This document shows positions 31,503-40,988 of a DNA stretch of 64,000 nucleotides, one piece after another; position 1 is the first letter of the stretch, and the number at the start of each line of letters is the position of its first letter. The DNA comes from an uncultured Microbacterium sp. GTDB lineage: Bacteria; Actinomycetota; Actinomycetes; Actinomycetales; Microbacteriaceae. Location of the stretch: contig CAJYHN010000010.1 of NCBI GenBank assembly GCA_913774665.1, positions 1 to 64,000 of the forward strand. Direction: 5' to 3'. Below the pieces are notes generated by a model, which saw only the letters and a program-made list of their open reading frames with translations, made no database searches and had not been told where the DNA came from. The translations under genes were made by a program, and so were the position numbers.

Positions 31503-32856
31503 ACAGCGCCAGACGCTCCCGCACGACGTCGGCGAGCCGGTCGGCGTGCGTCCGTGCCGTGTGTTCGTCGGCGGCTTCGACCATCACGCGGACGAGCGGC
31601 TCGGTGCCCGACGCGCGCAGCAGCACGCGGCCCGAATCACCGAGTTCGGCGGTCGAGACGGCCACCGCCTCTTGGACGCCCTCGTCGCTCACTCCGTCGC
31701 GGTCGACGCCGCGCACGTTGACGAGCACCTGCGGGTACACGGTCATGATCGAGGCGAGTTCCGCGAGGGTCTTGTCCTGGCGGGCCATCTCGGCCACCAG
31801 GTGGAGACCGGTCAAGAGCCCGTCGCCGGTGGTCGCGAACTCGCTCATGATGACGTGCCCGGACTGCTCGCCCCCGAGGGAGTAGCCTCCCTCGTTCATG
31901 GCTTCGAGCACGTAGCGGTCGCCCACCCCCGTCTGCAGAACACGGATGCCGTGATCCTGCATCGCCCGGTGAAGTCCGAGGTTGCTCATCACCGTCGCCA
32001 CCAGCGTGTCGTCGACGAGCGCACCGCGCTGCTTCATCGCGACCGCGAGGATCGCCATGATCTGATCGCCGTCGACGATGTTCCCCTGCGCGTCCACCGC
32101 GAGGCAGCGATCGGCGTCGCCGTCGTGCGCGATACCCACGTCGGCACCGAGGCGGACGACCGCTTCCGCGAGCACGTCGAGGTGCGTCGAGCCCACGCCG
32201 TCGTTGATGTTCAGGCCGTCGGGTTCGGCCCCGATCACGGTGACCTGGGCGCCCGCGTCCTTGAAGGTCTCGGGCGAGACCCCGGCTGCGGCGCCGTGCG
32301 CACAGTCGAGGACGACGTGGATGCCGTCGAGACGGTGCGGCAACGAACCGAGGAGGTGCAGCACGTAGCGGTCCTCGGCATCGGCGAAGCGGCGGATGCG
32401 TCCGACGCCCGCGCCGGTCGGCTGGAGGCGCTCCCCCTCGAGGGCGCGCTCGATGCGCTGCTCGACGATGTCCGGGAGCTTCGTGCCGCCGCGGGCGAAG
32501 ATCTTGATGCCGTTGTCGGGCGCGGGGTTGTGCGAGGCCGAGACCATCACGCCGAAGTCGGCGTCATGATCGGCGATCAGGAAGGCGGTCGCCGGGGTGG
32601 GGATGACGCCGGCATCGAGGACGTCCACGCCCGAGGAGGCCAGCCCTGCGGCGACCGCGGCGGCGAGGAACTCCCCCGAGACGCGCGGATCGCGCGCGAC
32701 GACGGCCGTGAGTCGACGACCCTCGGCCTTTCGCGCCTCCGCAGAACGGCCCTGGCCCAGGACGACAGCAGTCGCCTGGGCCAGGTGCAGCGCGAGTTCG
32801 GCGGTGAGGAGGCCGTTGGCCAGCCCCCGCACCCCGTCCGTGCCGAAGAGAGGCAT
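31501..32856 (-). CDS. glmM: phosphoglucosamine mutase
   Basis: GlmM converts GlcN-6-P to GlcN-1-P on the way to UDP-GlcNAc. The 451-residue protein has N-terminal FGTDGVRG, the active-site loop [13 protein letters not shown] with the phosphoserine, the metal loop DGDADRC, GGEQSGH for sugar binding and [12 protein letters not shown] for phosphate. It begins 14 nt after rpsI, in the usual rplM-rpsI-glmM order. Confidence 0.97.
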   Translation of the reverse strand: MPLFGTDGVRGLANGLLTAELALHLAQATAVVLGQGRSAEARKAEGRRLTAVVARDPRVSGEFLAAAVAAGLASSGVDVLDAGVIPTPATAFLIADHDADFGVMVSASHNPAPDNGIKIFARGGTKLPDIVEQRIERALEGERLQPTGAGVGRIRRFADAEDRYVLHLLGSLPHRLDGIHVVLDCAHGAAAGVSPETFKDAGAQVTVIGAEPDGLNINDGVGSTHLDVLAEAVVRLGADVGIAHDGDADRCLAVDAQGNIVDGDQIMAILAVAMKQRGALVDDTLVATVMSNLGLHRAMQDHGIRVLQTGVGDRYVLEAMNEGGYSLGGEQSGHVIMSEFATTGDGLLTGLHLVAEMARQDKTLAELASIMTVYPQVLVNVRGVDRDGVSDEGVQEAVAVSTAELGDSGRVLLRASGTEPLVRVMVEAADEHTARTHADRLADVVRERLAL

Positions 32857-32870
32857 ACGGAGGTTCGAAC

Positions 32871-33341
32871 TCAGCGCTTGGAGTACTGAGGCGCCTTGCG
32901 GGCCTTCTTGAGACCGGCCTTCTTGCGCTCCTTGACGCGAGCGTCGCGCGAGAGGAAGCCGGCCTTCTTCAGGGTCGGGCGGTTGTTCTCGGCGTCGATC
33001 TCGTTGAGCGCGCGGGCGATGCCCAGGCGCAGCGCGCCGGCCTGACCCGAGGGGCCACCACCGGAGATGCGCGCGATCACGTCGTACGAGCCCGCGAGCT
33101 CGAGCACCGTGAACGGGTCGTTGATCAGCTGCTGGTGCAGCTTGTTCGGGAAGTAGTCCTCGATCGTGCGGCCGTTGACCGTGATCGTGCCCGAACCGGG
33201 GACCAGGCGCACGCGGGCGATGGCCTGCTTGCGGCGGCCGACGGCTGCGCCGGGAACCGAGAGCACGGGGCGCTCGGCGGCGACGACGGACTGCTCGGCC
33301 GGCGTCTCGGTGCTGTAGTTGCTGGAGTCGATGTTCGACAC
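32871..33341 (-). CDS. rpsI: 30S ribosomal protein S9
   Basis: The S9 core has [15 protein letters not shown], the central [15 protein letters not shown] and the C-terminal basic tail ending KAPQYSKR, which reaches the P-site tRNA. The 156-residue protein has an N-terminal extension of about 33 residues rich in Ser, Thr and Glu, as in other Actinobacteria. The GTG start has AAGGA seven bases upstream. It follows rplM by 24 nt. Confidence 0.98.
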   Translation of the reverse strand: MSNIDSSNYSTETPAEQSVVAAERPVLSVPGAAVGRRKQAIARVRLVPGSGTITVNGRTIEDYFPNKLHQQLINDPFTVLELAGSYDVIARISGGGPSGQAGALRLGIARALNEIDAENNRPTLKKAGFLSRDARVKERKKAGLKKARKAPQYSKR

Positions 33342-33365
33342 TGTTTCGTCCTTATCCGGCGGCGC

Positions 33366-33812
33366 TTACTGGGCGACCTGGTCGAAGGTGTATGCCGTGG
33401 GCTGCTGGGCACCGTGGGGGTGCTCGGCGCCGCGGTAGACCTTGAGCTTCTTGAGCTGCGCCGCGCCGAGGCTGTTCTTGGGCAGCATGCCGCGGATGGC
33501 CTTCTCGACCGCGCGGACGGGGTTCTTCTCGAGGAGTTCGTCGTAGGTGACGGACTTGAGGCCGCCCGGGAAGCCCGAGTGGCGGTACGCCTTCTTCTGG
33601 GTGAGCTTCTGGCCCGTGAGCGCGACCTTGTCGGCGTTGATCACGATGACGAAGTCGCCGGAGTCGATGTGGTTGGCGAAGGTGGCCTTGTGCTTGCCGC
33701 GGAGGAGGACCGCCGCGTGCGAGGCGAGACGGCCGAGGACGACGTCGGTGGCGTCGATAACGACCCACTCGCGCGTGACCTCAGCGGCCTTGGGGGTGAA
33801 AGTGCGCGTCAC
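33366..33812 (-). CDS. rplM: 50S ribosomal protein L13
   Basis: The 148-residue protein matches L13 in full: [34 protein letters not shown] and [10 protein letters not shown]. The GTG at 33812 gives the normal length; the in-frame sequence further upstream is leader. It heads the rplM-rpsI-glmM operon. Confidence 0.98.
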   Translation of the reverse strand: MTRTFTPKAAEVTREWVVIDATDVVLGRLASHAAVLLRGKHKATFANHIDSGDFVIVINADKVALTGQKLTQKKAYRHSGFPGGLKSVTYDELLEKNPVRAVEKAIRGMLPKNSLGAAQLKKLKVYRGAEHPHGAQQPTAYTFDQVAQ

Positions 33813-33957
33813 AGTAGTGCTGCTTTCTTGATCGAACGGAGGAGTTCGTGAATCCCGCTCCGGTGGTCCGTTCATCACCCGAGAGGCGATGGAACAGGGC
33901 CGGTGGAGGGCTCACGTTCGGGTGTCCCGCTCGCAGAGAGGCAGGCACCAAAGATCA

Positions 33958-33987
33958 AGACTACGTCATCCGGATGCCATCACCAAA
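33958..33987 (-). promoter_or_regulatory. predicted rplM promoter
   Basis: On the minus strand TTTGGT (33982-33987) and TAGTCT (33958-33963) are separated by 18 nt. Transcription would start near 33951, giving a leader of about 140 nt before the rplM GTG, long enough for an L13 autoregulatory structure. Confidence 0.6.
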
Positions 33988-34002
33988 CAGAACCGCTCGC
34001 GG

Positions 34003-34770
34003 TCAGGCCAGCAGAGTCCCCACCGCGAGCATCGCGAAACCCGTCGCGTTGAAGAAGACGTGCACGAGCACCGCCGGCCAGAGGCGGCCGGTCGCGAGGA
34101 CGAACACCCCCGTGGTCACGCCGAGCAGGGCGAGGGTCGCGAGGTCCACGGCATCCGGGGATCCCAAGAGCTGGTGCGCCAGCACGAACAACGTCGTCGA
34201 CAGCGCGACGGAGGCGATCCCCGCCGCCCGCGAGCCGGCGAAGCGCCGCAGCAGGACGAACGCGCAGACGAGCACGACCCCGCGGAAGAACCCCTCTTCG
34301 AGCACGGGCGCGACCAGCGTGCCGGTCACCGCCTGGGTCAGGAACGACGAGGGCAACGCGCCATCGGTCGAGAAGGTCGAGGGCCACGGCGCGGGAGTCC
34401 CGCTCAGCCCGCCGATGACGCCCTGAGCCCCGCGCACCAGCGCCCCGAAGACGATTCCGTAGGCCACATCGACGGCCCGCAACCGGAAGAGTCCGAGGGG
34501 CCGGGAGCGCCGTAAGGCGGCCGCGATCGGTACGGCGAAGCACAGCCAGACGAGGGCCTGCGCGGCGTCGCCGGCGGCATCCTCAGGAAGGGCGAGTCCG
34601 ACGAGGTGCGCGCCGATCACCCCCAGGCCGAGAGCGCACACCGCCCAGCCCAGCATCTCGGCATTCCACCCCGTCATGCTCGAGCCGCCCTCCCTCCAGC
34701 GGCGGTGACGGCGATGACGTCTCCCCGGCCCGGCGACGCGGGACGCGGACGAAGGGGAACGATCCGACAT
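34003..34770 (-). CDS. CPBP family intramembrane protease
   Basis: The protein has about seven hydrophobic segments and the three CPBP (Abi/Rce1-like) motifs: LEEGFFRG (EExxxR), FVLAHQ (FxxxH) and HVFFNATG (HxxxN). These metalloproteases cleave prenylated or membrane substrates. Two starts are possible. ATG at 34770 lies 7 nt after TACCGT (34778-34783, minus strand), giving 255 residues with an Arg/His-rich cytoplasmic head. ATG at 34677 has GGAGGG upstream and gives 224 residues. The first is preferred because it fits the leaderless pattern of the window. Confidence 0.78.
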   Translation of the reverse strand: MSDRSPSSASRVAGPGRRHRRHRRWREGGSSMTGWNAEMLGWAVCALGLGVIGAHLVGLALPEDAAGDAAQALVWLCFAVPIAAALRRSRPLGLFRLRAVDVAYGIVFGALVRGAQGVIGGLSGTPAPWPSTFSTDGALPSSFLTQAVTGTLVAPVLEEGFFRGVVLVCAFVLLRRFAGSRAAGIASVALSTTLFVLAHQLLGSPDAVDLATLALLGVTTGVFVLATGRLWPAVLVHVFFNATGFAMLAVGTLLA

Positions 34771-34876
34771 GCCGGTCACGGTAGAGCGCGCTCGCGCCCC
34801 GAGCGCACGACGTCCCCGCGCGGCCCCGGAGTGTCACCCGACGCCTCGCCCGCTCCCCCGAATTTCTCACCCGAAC

Positions 34877-34919
34877 GCCGTGATGCCCCGTCACCGAGGA
34901 GGCGACGGGGCATCACGGC
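34877..34919 (-). terminator. terminator of the alpha/beta hydrolase gene
   Basis: A perfect 16-bp stem (34877-34892 with 34904-34919) with an 11-nt loop lies 58 nt after the stop at 34978 on the minus strand. Confidence 0.8.
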
Positions 34920-34977
34920 ATCCGCTCATGCCCTCCGCGAGAGCGGGCGAGAGGTGAGGGCCTGAGCGGAGGCGGGT

Positions 34978-35823
34978 TCAGCGCTTCAAGAAGTCGAGGA
35001 GCACGCGGTTGAACTCGTCGACGTGGCTGACGTTGACTCCGTGCGGAGCGCCCGCGACGACGTGGAGCTCGCTCCCGGCGATCGCTTCGTGGGTCCGCTT
35101 ACCCGAGCCCTCGAAGGGGACCGTCGCATCGCTGTCGCCGTGAATGACCAGGGTGGGCACCGTCACGTTCGGCAGGTCGTCGCGGAAGTCGGTGGTCGCG
35201 AACGCCTCCATCGACTTGAGCGCGGCGTGGTGGTCGGCCTGATCGGCCAGGCGCTCGGCCTCCGCGCGGTCGGCCTCCGAAACCATGAGCTTGCCGTCGA
35301 CCGAGAAGAAGTCGGTCGTGAACTGGTGGTAGAACGCCTTCTCGTCGTCCTTCAGACCCTGCTTCATCCCGTCGGCGGTCGCGTCGTCGAGCGGCCCCTC
35401 CGGGTTGTCGTCGGTCTGGGCCAGGTAGGGCGGAACGGCCGCGGCGAAGACGACGCTGTGCACGCGATCGGAGCCGTGACGCGTCAGGTAGCGCGCGACC
35501 TCGCCGCCTCCCATCGAGAACCCGACCAGGGTGACATCACGCAGGTCGAGAGCCTCCAGCACCGCCTCGAGGTCGTTGCTGAACGTGTCGTAGTCGTACC
35601 CGGTGCGCGGCTTGTCGCTGCGGCCGAACCCGCGCCGGTCGTAGGTCACGACCCGATATCCGGCGCCTTCGAGGGCGGGGATCTGGTGTGCCCACGACTC
35701 GCCGGAGAGGGGCCAGCCGTGGATCAGGACGACAGGGCGTCCCGCGCCGCCGATGTCGTCGACGTGAAGGTTGATGTCGGTCAGAAGTCCGTGGTGTGCA
35801 GTGATCTCGCTCATGACCTTCAT
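34978..35823 (-). CDS. alpha/beta fold hydrolase, haloperoxidase-like
   Basis: The 281-residue protein resembles cofactor-free chloroperoxidase/esterase enzymes. It has the oxyanion region LIHGWPLSGESW, RRGFGRSDKP, the nucleophile elbow GFSMGGGE, the acid in HGDSDATVP and the catalytic His in GAPHGVN. Reactions in this group are ester hydrolysis or perhydrolysis. The start may be ATG at 35823 or the one three codons later at 35814. It stands alone with its own terminator. Confidence 0.88.
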   Translation of the reverse strand: MKVMSEITAHHGLLTDINLHVDDIGGAGRPVVLIHGWPLSGESWAHQIPALEGAGYRVVTYDRRGFGRSDKPRTGYDYDTFSNDLEAVLEALDLRDVTLVGFSMGGGEVARYLTRHGSDRVHSVVFAAAVPPYLAQTDDNPEGPLDDATADGMKQGLKDDEKAFYHQFTTDFFSVDGKLMVSEADRAEAERLADQADHHAALKSMEAFATTDFRDDLPNVTVPTLVIHGDSDATVPFEGSGKRTHEAIAGSELHVVAGAPHGVNVSHVDEFNRVLLDFLKR

Positions 35824-35956
35824 AATTCGAGCCCCACCTGAACATTCGGCACCTGTTGACTGCGTGTGACTCGCTTGCTATGCCCGCGCTACGCACATGT
35901 CCCGGTCGACGCGCAACGCCTCCGGAGGGCGCAGCGCCGCTCACTAGCCTTCCCCC

Positions 35957-36433
35957 ATGGCCCCGAGTCGCATGTCCGCCGCCGCCCTGTCGCTCGTCGC
36001 GGTCGCCCTGGTGGCGTCCGCCTGCAGTTCCGACGCGTCCGGACGTGCCGCGAACGATCGCGAGGCCGTTCGCGCCATCACGACCGCCGAGTCGACCGCG
36101 GGCGGACGAGCCTTCCAGCTGGAGACGGATGACGGGGCATGGGAGGTGCACGTGGCATCCGGTGATCGCGAGGTCGAGGTGCGCGTGAGCGCCGACGGGG
36201 GCACGGTGCGTTCCTCGTCCGACAGCGGGGCGCTCGACGCCGAGGACCGCACGGCGCTCGAGGCGGCGAGCACCACCCTCGCCGATGCCGTCCGCATCGC
36301 CGCGGCCCAGGGCACCGGCGGCGCCGTCGAGGAAGCCGAGCTCGAGCGGGACGACACCACCGCGCGCTGGAGCGTCGACCTCGCGGGCGGCATCACGGTG
36401 CGCGTCTCGGCGGCCGACGGCAGCGTGGGCTGA
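35957..36433 (+). CDS. small lipoprotein, PepSY-like
   Basis: The 158-residue protein has a lipoprotein signal with LVASAC (Cys23). The mature part has two similar ~60-residue halves (FQLETDDGAWEVHVASGDRE and ARWSVDLAGGITVRVSAADG), as in PepSY-type extracytoplasmic domains. The role is unknown. The ATG lies 6 nt after TAGCCT (35945-35950). Confidence 0.75.
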   Translation: MAPSRMSAAALSLVAVALVASACSSDASGRAANDREAVRAITTAESTAGGRAFQLETDDGAWEVHVASGDREVEVRVSADGGTVRSSSDSGALDAEDRTALEAASTTLADAVRIAAAQGTGGAVEEAELERDDTTARWSVDLAGGITVRVSAADGSVG

Positions 36434-36506
36434 GCAGAATCCGCGCATCCACGCAAGCCCGCCGGCTTCTCCCGGTGGTGAGCGCGACGCTCATTACACT
36501 CGGCGC

Positions 36507-36599
36507 ATGAACCACGCCCCCGACGCCGACGGTCACAGTCCACGCGCCCGGGTGACCCCGGGCGACGCTCTCTCACCCGCCGGGGCGGTGCACCGATGA
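36507..36599 (+). CDS. 30-codon leader ORF upstream of the CNNM/CorC gene
   Basis: ATG at 36507 opens a 30-residue frame (starts MNHAPDADGHSPRARV, ends SPAGAVHR) whose TGA overlaps the next gene's ATG by 4 nt. TACACT (36495-36500) ends 6 nt before the ATG, so the mRNA would begin at this codon. The downstream gene has no Shine-Dalgarno sequence of its own. Translation of this ORF would therefore deliver ribosomes to it. The peptide resembles nothing I recognise. Confidence 0.6.
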   Translation: MNHAPDADGHSPRARVTPGDALSPAGAVHR

Positions 36600-37900
36600 A
36601 CGACCTCGTCCTCAACATCGTGCTGGTCGTCGTCTTCGTCCTGATCGGCGGGGTGTTCGCGGCCACCGAGATGGCGCTCGTCACGTTGCGCGAGAGCCAG
36701 GTGAACGCCCTCGCGGCCCGCGGTCGACGCGGTCAGAAGGTCGCCGATCTGGCGCGCAATCCCAACACCTTCCTCTCCGCCGTGCAGATCGGCGTGACGG
36801 TCGCCGGATTCGCATCGGCGGCGTACGGGGCCTCCTCCATCGCCCCCTCGGTCACGCCGTTGTTCGTCGGTCTCGGTCTCGAGCAGGGAGTCGCCGCGAC
36901 CGTCGCGACCATCGCCCTCACCCTGGTCATCGCCTACCTGTCACTGGTCCTCGGCGAACTGGTCCCCAAGCGGCTCGCCATCCAGCGCAATGCCGCGTTC
37001 GCGTACGCGGTCGCGCCGGTCCTCAACGGCTTCGCCACGCTCATGCGCCCCGTCATCTGGCTGCTGTCGCTCTCGACGAACGTGCTGGTGCGCCTGCTCG
37101 GTGGAGACCCGAACAAGACGGGCGAGGAGCTCACCGAAGAAGAGCTCCGCGACATCGTCTCCAGTCACGAAGGACTTCCCGCCGACGAGCGGCGCATCCT
37201 CGACGACGTCCTCTCGCTCCGCGACCGCCACGTCAGTGAGGTCATGCGGCCCCGCCCCGAGGTGGTGACCCTGGACGCCGGCGGCACGGTCGCCGAGGCC
37301 TACGAGCGGGTCCGCGACCTCCCCTTCTCGCGATACCCGGTCGCGGAGCAGACGATCGACGACGTCGTGGGTTTCGTGCACGTCCGCGACCTCACCGACG
37401 ACCCCGAACGCGCGCTCAGCGCCGTCATGCGCGAGATCCGATACATCCCCTCCACCGCCCGCGTCCTTCCGACGCTCACGGCGATGCGCGCGGACGGGAG
37501 CCACATCGCGGTCGTCGTCGACGAGTACGGGGGGACGGACGGCATCGTCACCCTCGAAGACCTCGTCGAAGAGGTCGTGGGAGAGATCTTCGACGAGTAC
37601 GACACGGATGCCGAACAGCCCCTGTCCGAGGGAGAGCACGGCACGGTCGAGGGGCGTCTGAACCTGCAGGACTTCGAGGAGGCGACGGGTGTGCCTCTCC
37701 CGCGCGGGGCATCCGACACCGTGGCCGGCTTCGTGGTCGAGCGGCTCGGGCGATTGGCCCACGTGGGCGATGTCGTCGAGGTCGAGGGCGCGACGCTGAA
37801 GGTGAGCGCGGTGGATCGTCGCCGGGTGGCCGAGCTGCTGGTGACCCGGCATCCCGTCGACGAGCCTGCGCAGGAACGCGACGGCTCGACCGCCGGCTGA
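36596..37900 (+). CDS. CNNM/CorC family membrane protein (hemolysin-like)
   Basis: The 434-residue protein has the family layout: DUF21/CNNM membrane domain (residues 1-180, four hydrophobic segments, FAATEMALVTLRESQ), a CBS pair (about 200-325) and the CorC/HlyC C-terminal domain (about 340-425, EGRLNLQDFEEATG). Members are linked to Mg/Co ion efflux. The ATG overlaps the stop of the 30-codon leader ORF. Confidence 0.9.
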   Translation: MNDLVLNIVLVVVFVLIGGVFAATEMALVTLRESQVNALAARGRRGQKVADLARNPNTFLSAVQIGVTVAGFASAAYGASSIAPSVTPLFVGLGLEQGVAATVATIALTLVIAYLSLVLGELVPKRLAIQRNAAFAYAVAPVLNGFATLMRPVIWLLSLSTNVLVRLLGGDPNKTGEELTEEELRDIVSSHEGLPADERRILDDVLSLRDRHVSEVMRPRPEVVTLDAGGTVAEAYERVRDLPFSRYPVAEQTIDDVVGFVHVRDLTDDPERALSAVMREIRYIPSTARVLPTLTAMRADGSHIAVVVDEYGGTDGIVTLEDLVEEVVGEIFDEYDTDAEQPLSEGEHGTVEGRLNLQDFEEATGVPLPRGASDTVAGFVVERLGRLAHVGDVVEVEGATLKVSAVDRRRVAELLVTRHPVDEPAQERDGSTAG

Positions 37901-37952
37901 TCACCGGAGGCGGGGCCGAGGACGCGCGCTCCTCGGACCGTGCGGGGTGCCG

Positions 37953-38099
37953 TCAGGCGAGGTCGCCGGCGACCGGCGCGATGGGCCCGCCCAGGTCGAA
38001 GTGGTGCCCGTTGATGGCGAGCAGATCCCGGTCCCCGTCGGCGAGGAAACCCGAGGGCGCGGATGCGCTCGCGTCGCTACGGCTGAACATGGCACCCAT
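37953..38099 (-). CDS. 48-residue hypothetical protein
   Basis: This frame, starting MGAMFSRSDASASAPSG, has 48 codons with mostly G/C third positions, like real genes nearby. The C-terminal half contains AINGHHFDLGGPIAP. An internal ATG at 38090 gives 45 residues; CGGAGC lies before both. No family is recognised. It would converge with the CNNM/CorC gene and diverge from ohrR. Confidence 0.45.
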   Translation of the reverse strand: MGAMFSRSDASASAPSGFLADGDRDLLAINGHHFDLGGPIAPVAGDLA

Positions 38100-38168
38100 G
38101 CTCCGACGTGACGGGGCTCGATGTCAGGGCTTGACATCCTCGGCGTGGGGCTGATCGACCGTATTCAG

Positions 38169-38193
38169 TTGTGCACAATTAAGTTGTGTGCAA
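38169..38193 (+). promoter_or_regulatory. predicted OhrR operator
   Basis: TTGTGCACAA and TTGTGTGCAA flank a 5-nt spacer 10-35 nt before the ohrR ATG. Read as one element, the two 12-bp halves are inverted with 9 of 12 matches. An AATAGT box follows, ending 6 nt before the ATG. Autoregulation by OhrR fits this position. Confidence 0.6.
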
Positions 38194-38203
38194 TAGTCTT
38201 CGC

Positions 38204-38680
38204 ATGCCCGCCGTCGATCACCTCGTGTGCTTCGCGCTCTATGCCGCCAACCGCACGACCACTCAGGCGTATCGGGCGCTCCTCGAACCGTGGAATCTCA
38301 CGTACCCGCAGTACATCGCCCTCGTGACGCTCTGGAACGACGGCGATCAGACGGTCGGCAGCCTCGGCGAGGCCCTGCAGCTCGATTCCGGGACCCTCTC
38401 CCCCATGCTCGCCCGCATGGAAAGCGCCGGTTACCTGACCCGATCGCGTCGCGCCGATGACGAGCGCGTGGTGTCCGTCACGCTCACCGATCGCGGCACC
38501 GCGCTGCGAACAGAGCTCGCCCATGTCCCCCGGTGCATCGCCGCGGGGTCGGGGATCACCGACGCCGACAGCGCCCGAGAGCTCATCGACGCACTTCACC
38601 AGCTCACCGAGGCCATGAGAGGCCTGCGCGACCACCCCGACGAGGTGCGCGACGCCGACGCGGCGCGACACTCGGCCTGA
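38204..38680 (+). CDS. ohrR: organic hydroperoxide repressor, MarR family
   Basis: The 158-residue winged-helix protein belongs to the OhrR branch of MarR: DHLVCFALYAANR contains the peroxide-sensing Cys9 near the N-terminus. The helix-turn-helix and wing region reads TVGSLGEALQLDSGTLSPML and RRADDERVVSVTLTDRG. A second Cys sits near residue 112, which may make it a two-Cys sensor. It precedes ohr by 34 nt. Confidence 0.92.
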   Translation: MPAVDHLVCFALYAANRTTTQAYRALLEPWNLTYPQYIALVTLWNDGDQTVGSLGEALQLDSGTLSPMLARMESAGYLTRSRRADDERVVSVTLTDRGTALRTELAHVPRCIAAGSGITDADSARELIDALHQLTEAMRGLRDHPDEVRDADAARHSA

Positions 38681-38714
38681 CGGCCGCACCCACCCGTCCC
38701 CAGAAAGGAACACC

Positions 38715-39134
<420 letters not shown>

Positions 39135-39193
39135 CCTCCCCGCGACCCCGGGGCGAGGCACTGAGCCCCACGTATCGTGCCTCGTCCCGGCCT

Positions 39194-39218
39194 GCCGCCC
39201 CGTCTCTCGCGGGGCGGC
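39194..39218 (+). terminator. terminator of ohrR-ohr
   Basis: A 9-bp stem (39194-39202 with 39210-39218) with a 7-nt loop is followed by TTCGTCGT, 60 nt after the ohr stop. Confidence 0.75.
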
Positions 39219-39246
39219 TTCGTCGTATCGGCGTACAGTGACTGGC

Positions 39247-39894
39247 GTGATCCGGGTTGTTGTCGTCGACGATGAGGCCCTCGTCCGCTCCGGCTTCGCT
39301 TTCATACTCAACGCCGCGGACGACATCGAGGTCATCGCCGCCGTCGACGGCCCCGACGCGCTCGACGCGATCCGCGCACTCCGACCCGACGTCGTCCTCC
39401 TCGACATCCGGATGCCGGGACTCAGCGGCCTCGAGATCCTCGCCGAGCTGCGGGGCGATGACGATCCGCCCGTGGTCGGCATCCTCACGACGTTCGCGGC
39501 GGACGAGTCGATCGCGAGAGCCCTGCGAGAGGGCGCAACGGGTTTCCTCGTCAAGGACACCGACCCGGAGCACCTCGCCGCGATGGTCCGCTCGCTCGCG
39601 GCCGGCGGTGTCGTGCTCTCCCCGGAGGCGTCTCGAGCCCTGGTCGACGGATTCTCGGGCGGTCCCGACCTCGATGCCGCACGTCGCGTCGCTCTCCTGA
39701 CGGAACGCGAGCGCGACGTGCTCGAGTGCCTGCCCACGGGAGATTCGAATGCCGAGATCGGGCGTCGGCTGCACCTGAGCTCCGCCACGGTCAAAGACCA
39801 CGTCAGCTCGATCTTGAGCAAGATGGCGGTGTCGTCCCGGGTCGAGGCCGCTCTCATCGCGGAGCGCGCGGGCTCTCCCGCACAGCGACGCTGA
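39247..39894 (+). CDS. orphan NarL/LuxR response regulator
   Basis: The 215-residue protein has a receiver domain (VVVVDDEALVRSG, phosphoacceptor Asp53 in LLDIRMPG, Lys in VKDTDPEHL) and a C-terminal LuxR helix-turn-helix (LTERERDVLECLPTG, IGRRLHLSSATVKDHVSSIL). No histidine kinase lies beside it, unlike most such pairs. The GTG start lies 7 nt after TACAGT (39234-39239), so it is probably leaderless. Confidence 0.9.
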   Translation: MIRVVVVDDEALVRSGFAFILNAADDIEVIAAVDGPDALDAIRALRPDVVLLDIRMPGLSGLEILAELRGDDDPPVVGILTTFAADESIARALREGATGFLVKDTDPEHLAAMVRSLAAGGVVLSPEASRALVDGFSGGPDLDAARRVALLTERERDVLECLPTGDSNAEIGRRLHLSSATVKDHVSSILSKMAVSSRVEAALIAERAGSPAQRR

Positions 39895-39917
39895 CCCGCC
39901 CGTCGAAGCGCGAGGCG

Positions 39918-40988
39918 TCAGATGAGGCGCAGTTCGGCCTCGGTCTTCCCGTACGAACGGCGCAGCCACTGTCCGAACCCCGGCTGTGCGAGGCAGGCCG
40001 CGGCGCCGTCGCACGTGACCACCGGGTCCTGGGCGGCGTAGGTGGCGTAGACGTCGACCTTCGCATCCAGGGTGTCGCCGTCGACGTTGACCGGCTCGTG
40101 CTGCGAGGGATAGCCGATGTAGTACGTGACCGCCTCCGGGGCGATCCCCGCCACGGGGGCGACGGCGCGGACGAGCGAGCCGACGCACGAGTGATCGGGG
40201 TGATCGCCGCGCGCGAAGGCGCTCTCGTGCGGGATGTTCGTCGTGATGTGGTCGGGGCGACCCGCGTGGATGAGCTCGGCGACCGTGTCGGCCAGTCGAC
40301 TCGCATCGAGAGTCGGCCCGTCGTCGATCGGGGCGAGCGCGGGGACCGTGCCGTTGATGAGCTGGGTGAGTCCCGCTTCGCCCGTGGCCGCGAACCCCTT
40401 TCCGCTGAGGTTGCCGTCCGGGAGCCGCAGCACCGTGATGGACAGGCGGGGGTCGTCGGACGGCACGAACCGCGTGACGCGTGCACCGCTGCGAAGCGTC
40501 AGCTGGGCGGTGTCCCACGGCTGCGTGCTGCCGCGCATCTCGTCGTACGCGGCCCGGATGCCGGCCTCGCGCTGCTTCGCGTAGTCGAGGCCGCGACCGG
40601 CGTCGCCCGCGGTGACGAAGACCGTGCGCAGGGTCGCGCCGGAGCTGATGAGTCCCGCCAGGTGCGGGTTGGCGAAGATGATGTCGTCGTCGGCATGCGC
40701 CCAGACCGCCACCGTGGTGTCGGTTCCCGGCTCTTCGAAGGCCGGCGACATGGGCCGCGGCGAGGTTTCGGGCACCGGAACGATGGGGCCGAGTTTCACC
40801 CAGGCCCCCTCCGGCGGCGCTGAGCGACGGATCTCGCGATAGACGAGCGCCCCTCCCCCCAACGCGGCGAGGCCGCCCACGGCGAGGCCACCGAACACGA
40901 GGGCCCTGCGGGAGATCCCGGAGCGACGCGGCGTCGCGGGGTCGACGGATGCCTGATCGGCGCCCGAAGGCTCGTCGATGTCACTCAC
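39918..40988 (-). CDS. PIG-L family deacetylase with Tat-type signal
   Basis: The 356-residue protein has a twin-arginine-type N-terminus (SRRALVFGG followed by a hydrophobic stretch, about residues 26-50) and a PIG-L domain (AHADDDIIFANP near residue 97, later GDHPDHS). PIG-L enzymes are zinc N-deacetylases of GlcNAc-containing substrates. The usual AHPDD is AHADD here. A close paralogue lies 1.4 kb away (42370-43446). The start is GTG. As a candidate Tat substrate it fits with tat genes further along. Confidence 0.85.
   Translation of the reverse strand: MSDIDEPSGADQASVDPATPRRSGISRRALVFGGLAVGGLAALGGGALVYREIRRSAPPEGAWVKLGPIVPVPETSPRPMSPAFEEPGTDTTVAVWAHADDDIIFANPHLAGLISSGATLRTVFVTAGDAGRGLDYAKQREAGIRAAYDEMRGSTQPWDTAQLTLRSGARVTRFVPSDDPRLSITVLRLPDGNLSGKGFAATGEAGLTQLINGTVPALAPIDDGPTLDASRLADTVAELIHAGRPDHITTNIPHESAFARGDHPDHSCVGSLVRAVAPVAGIAPEAVTYYIGYPSQHEPVNVDGDTLDAKVDVYATYAAQDPVVTCDGAAACLAQPGFGQWLRRSYGKTEAELRLI

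Larger units (their letters stand above)
37901..38203. other. intergenic region, CNNM/CorC to ohrR
   Basis: This interval contains a minus-strand 48-codon ORF (see its own entry), a TTGACA at 38131-38136 on the plus strand, and the ohrR operator at 38169-38193. No clear terminator of the CNNM/CorC gene was seen. Confidence 0.6.
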
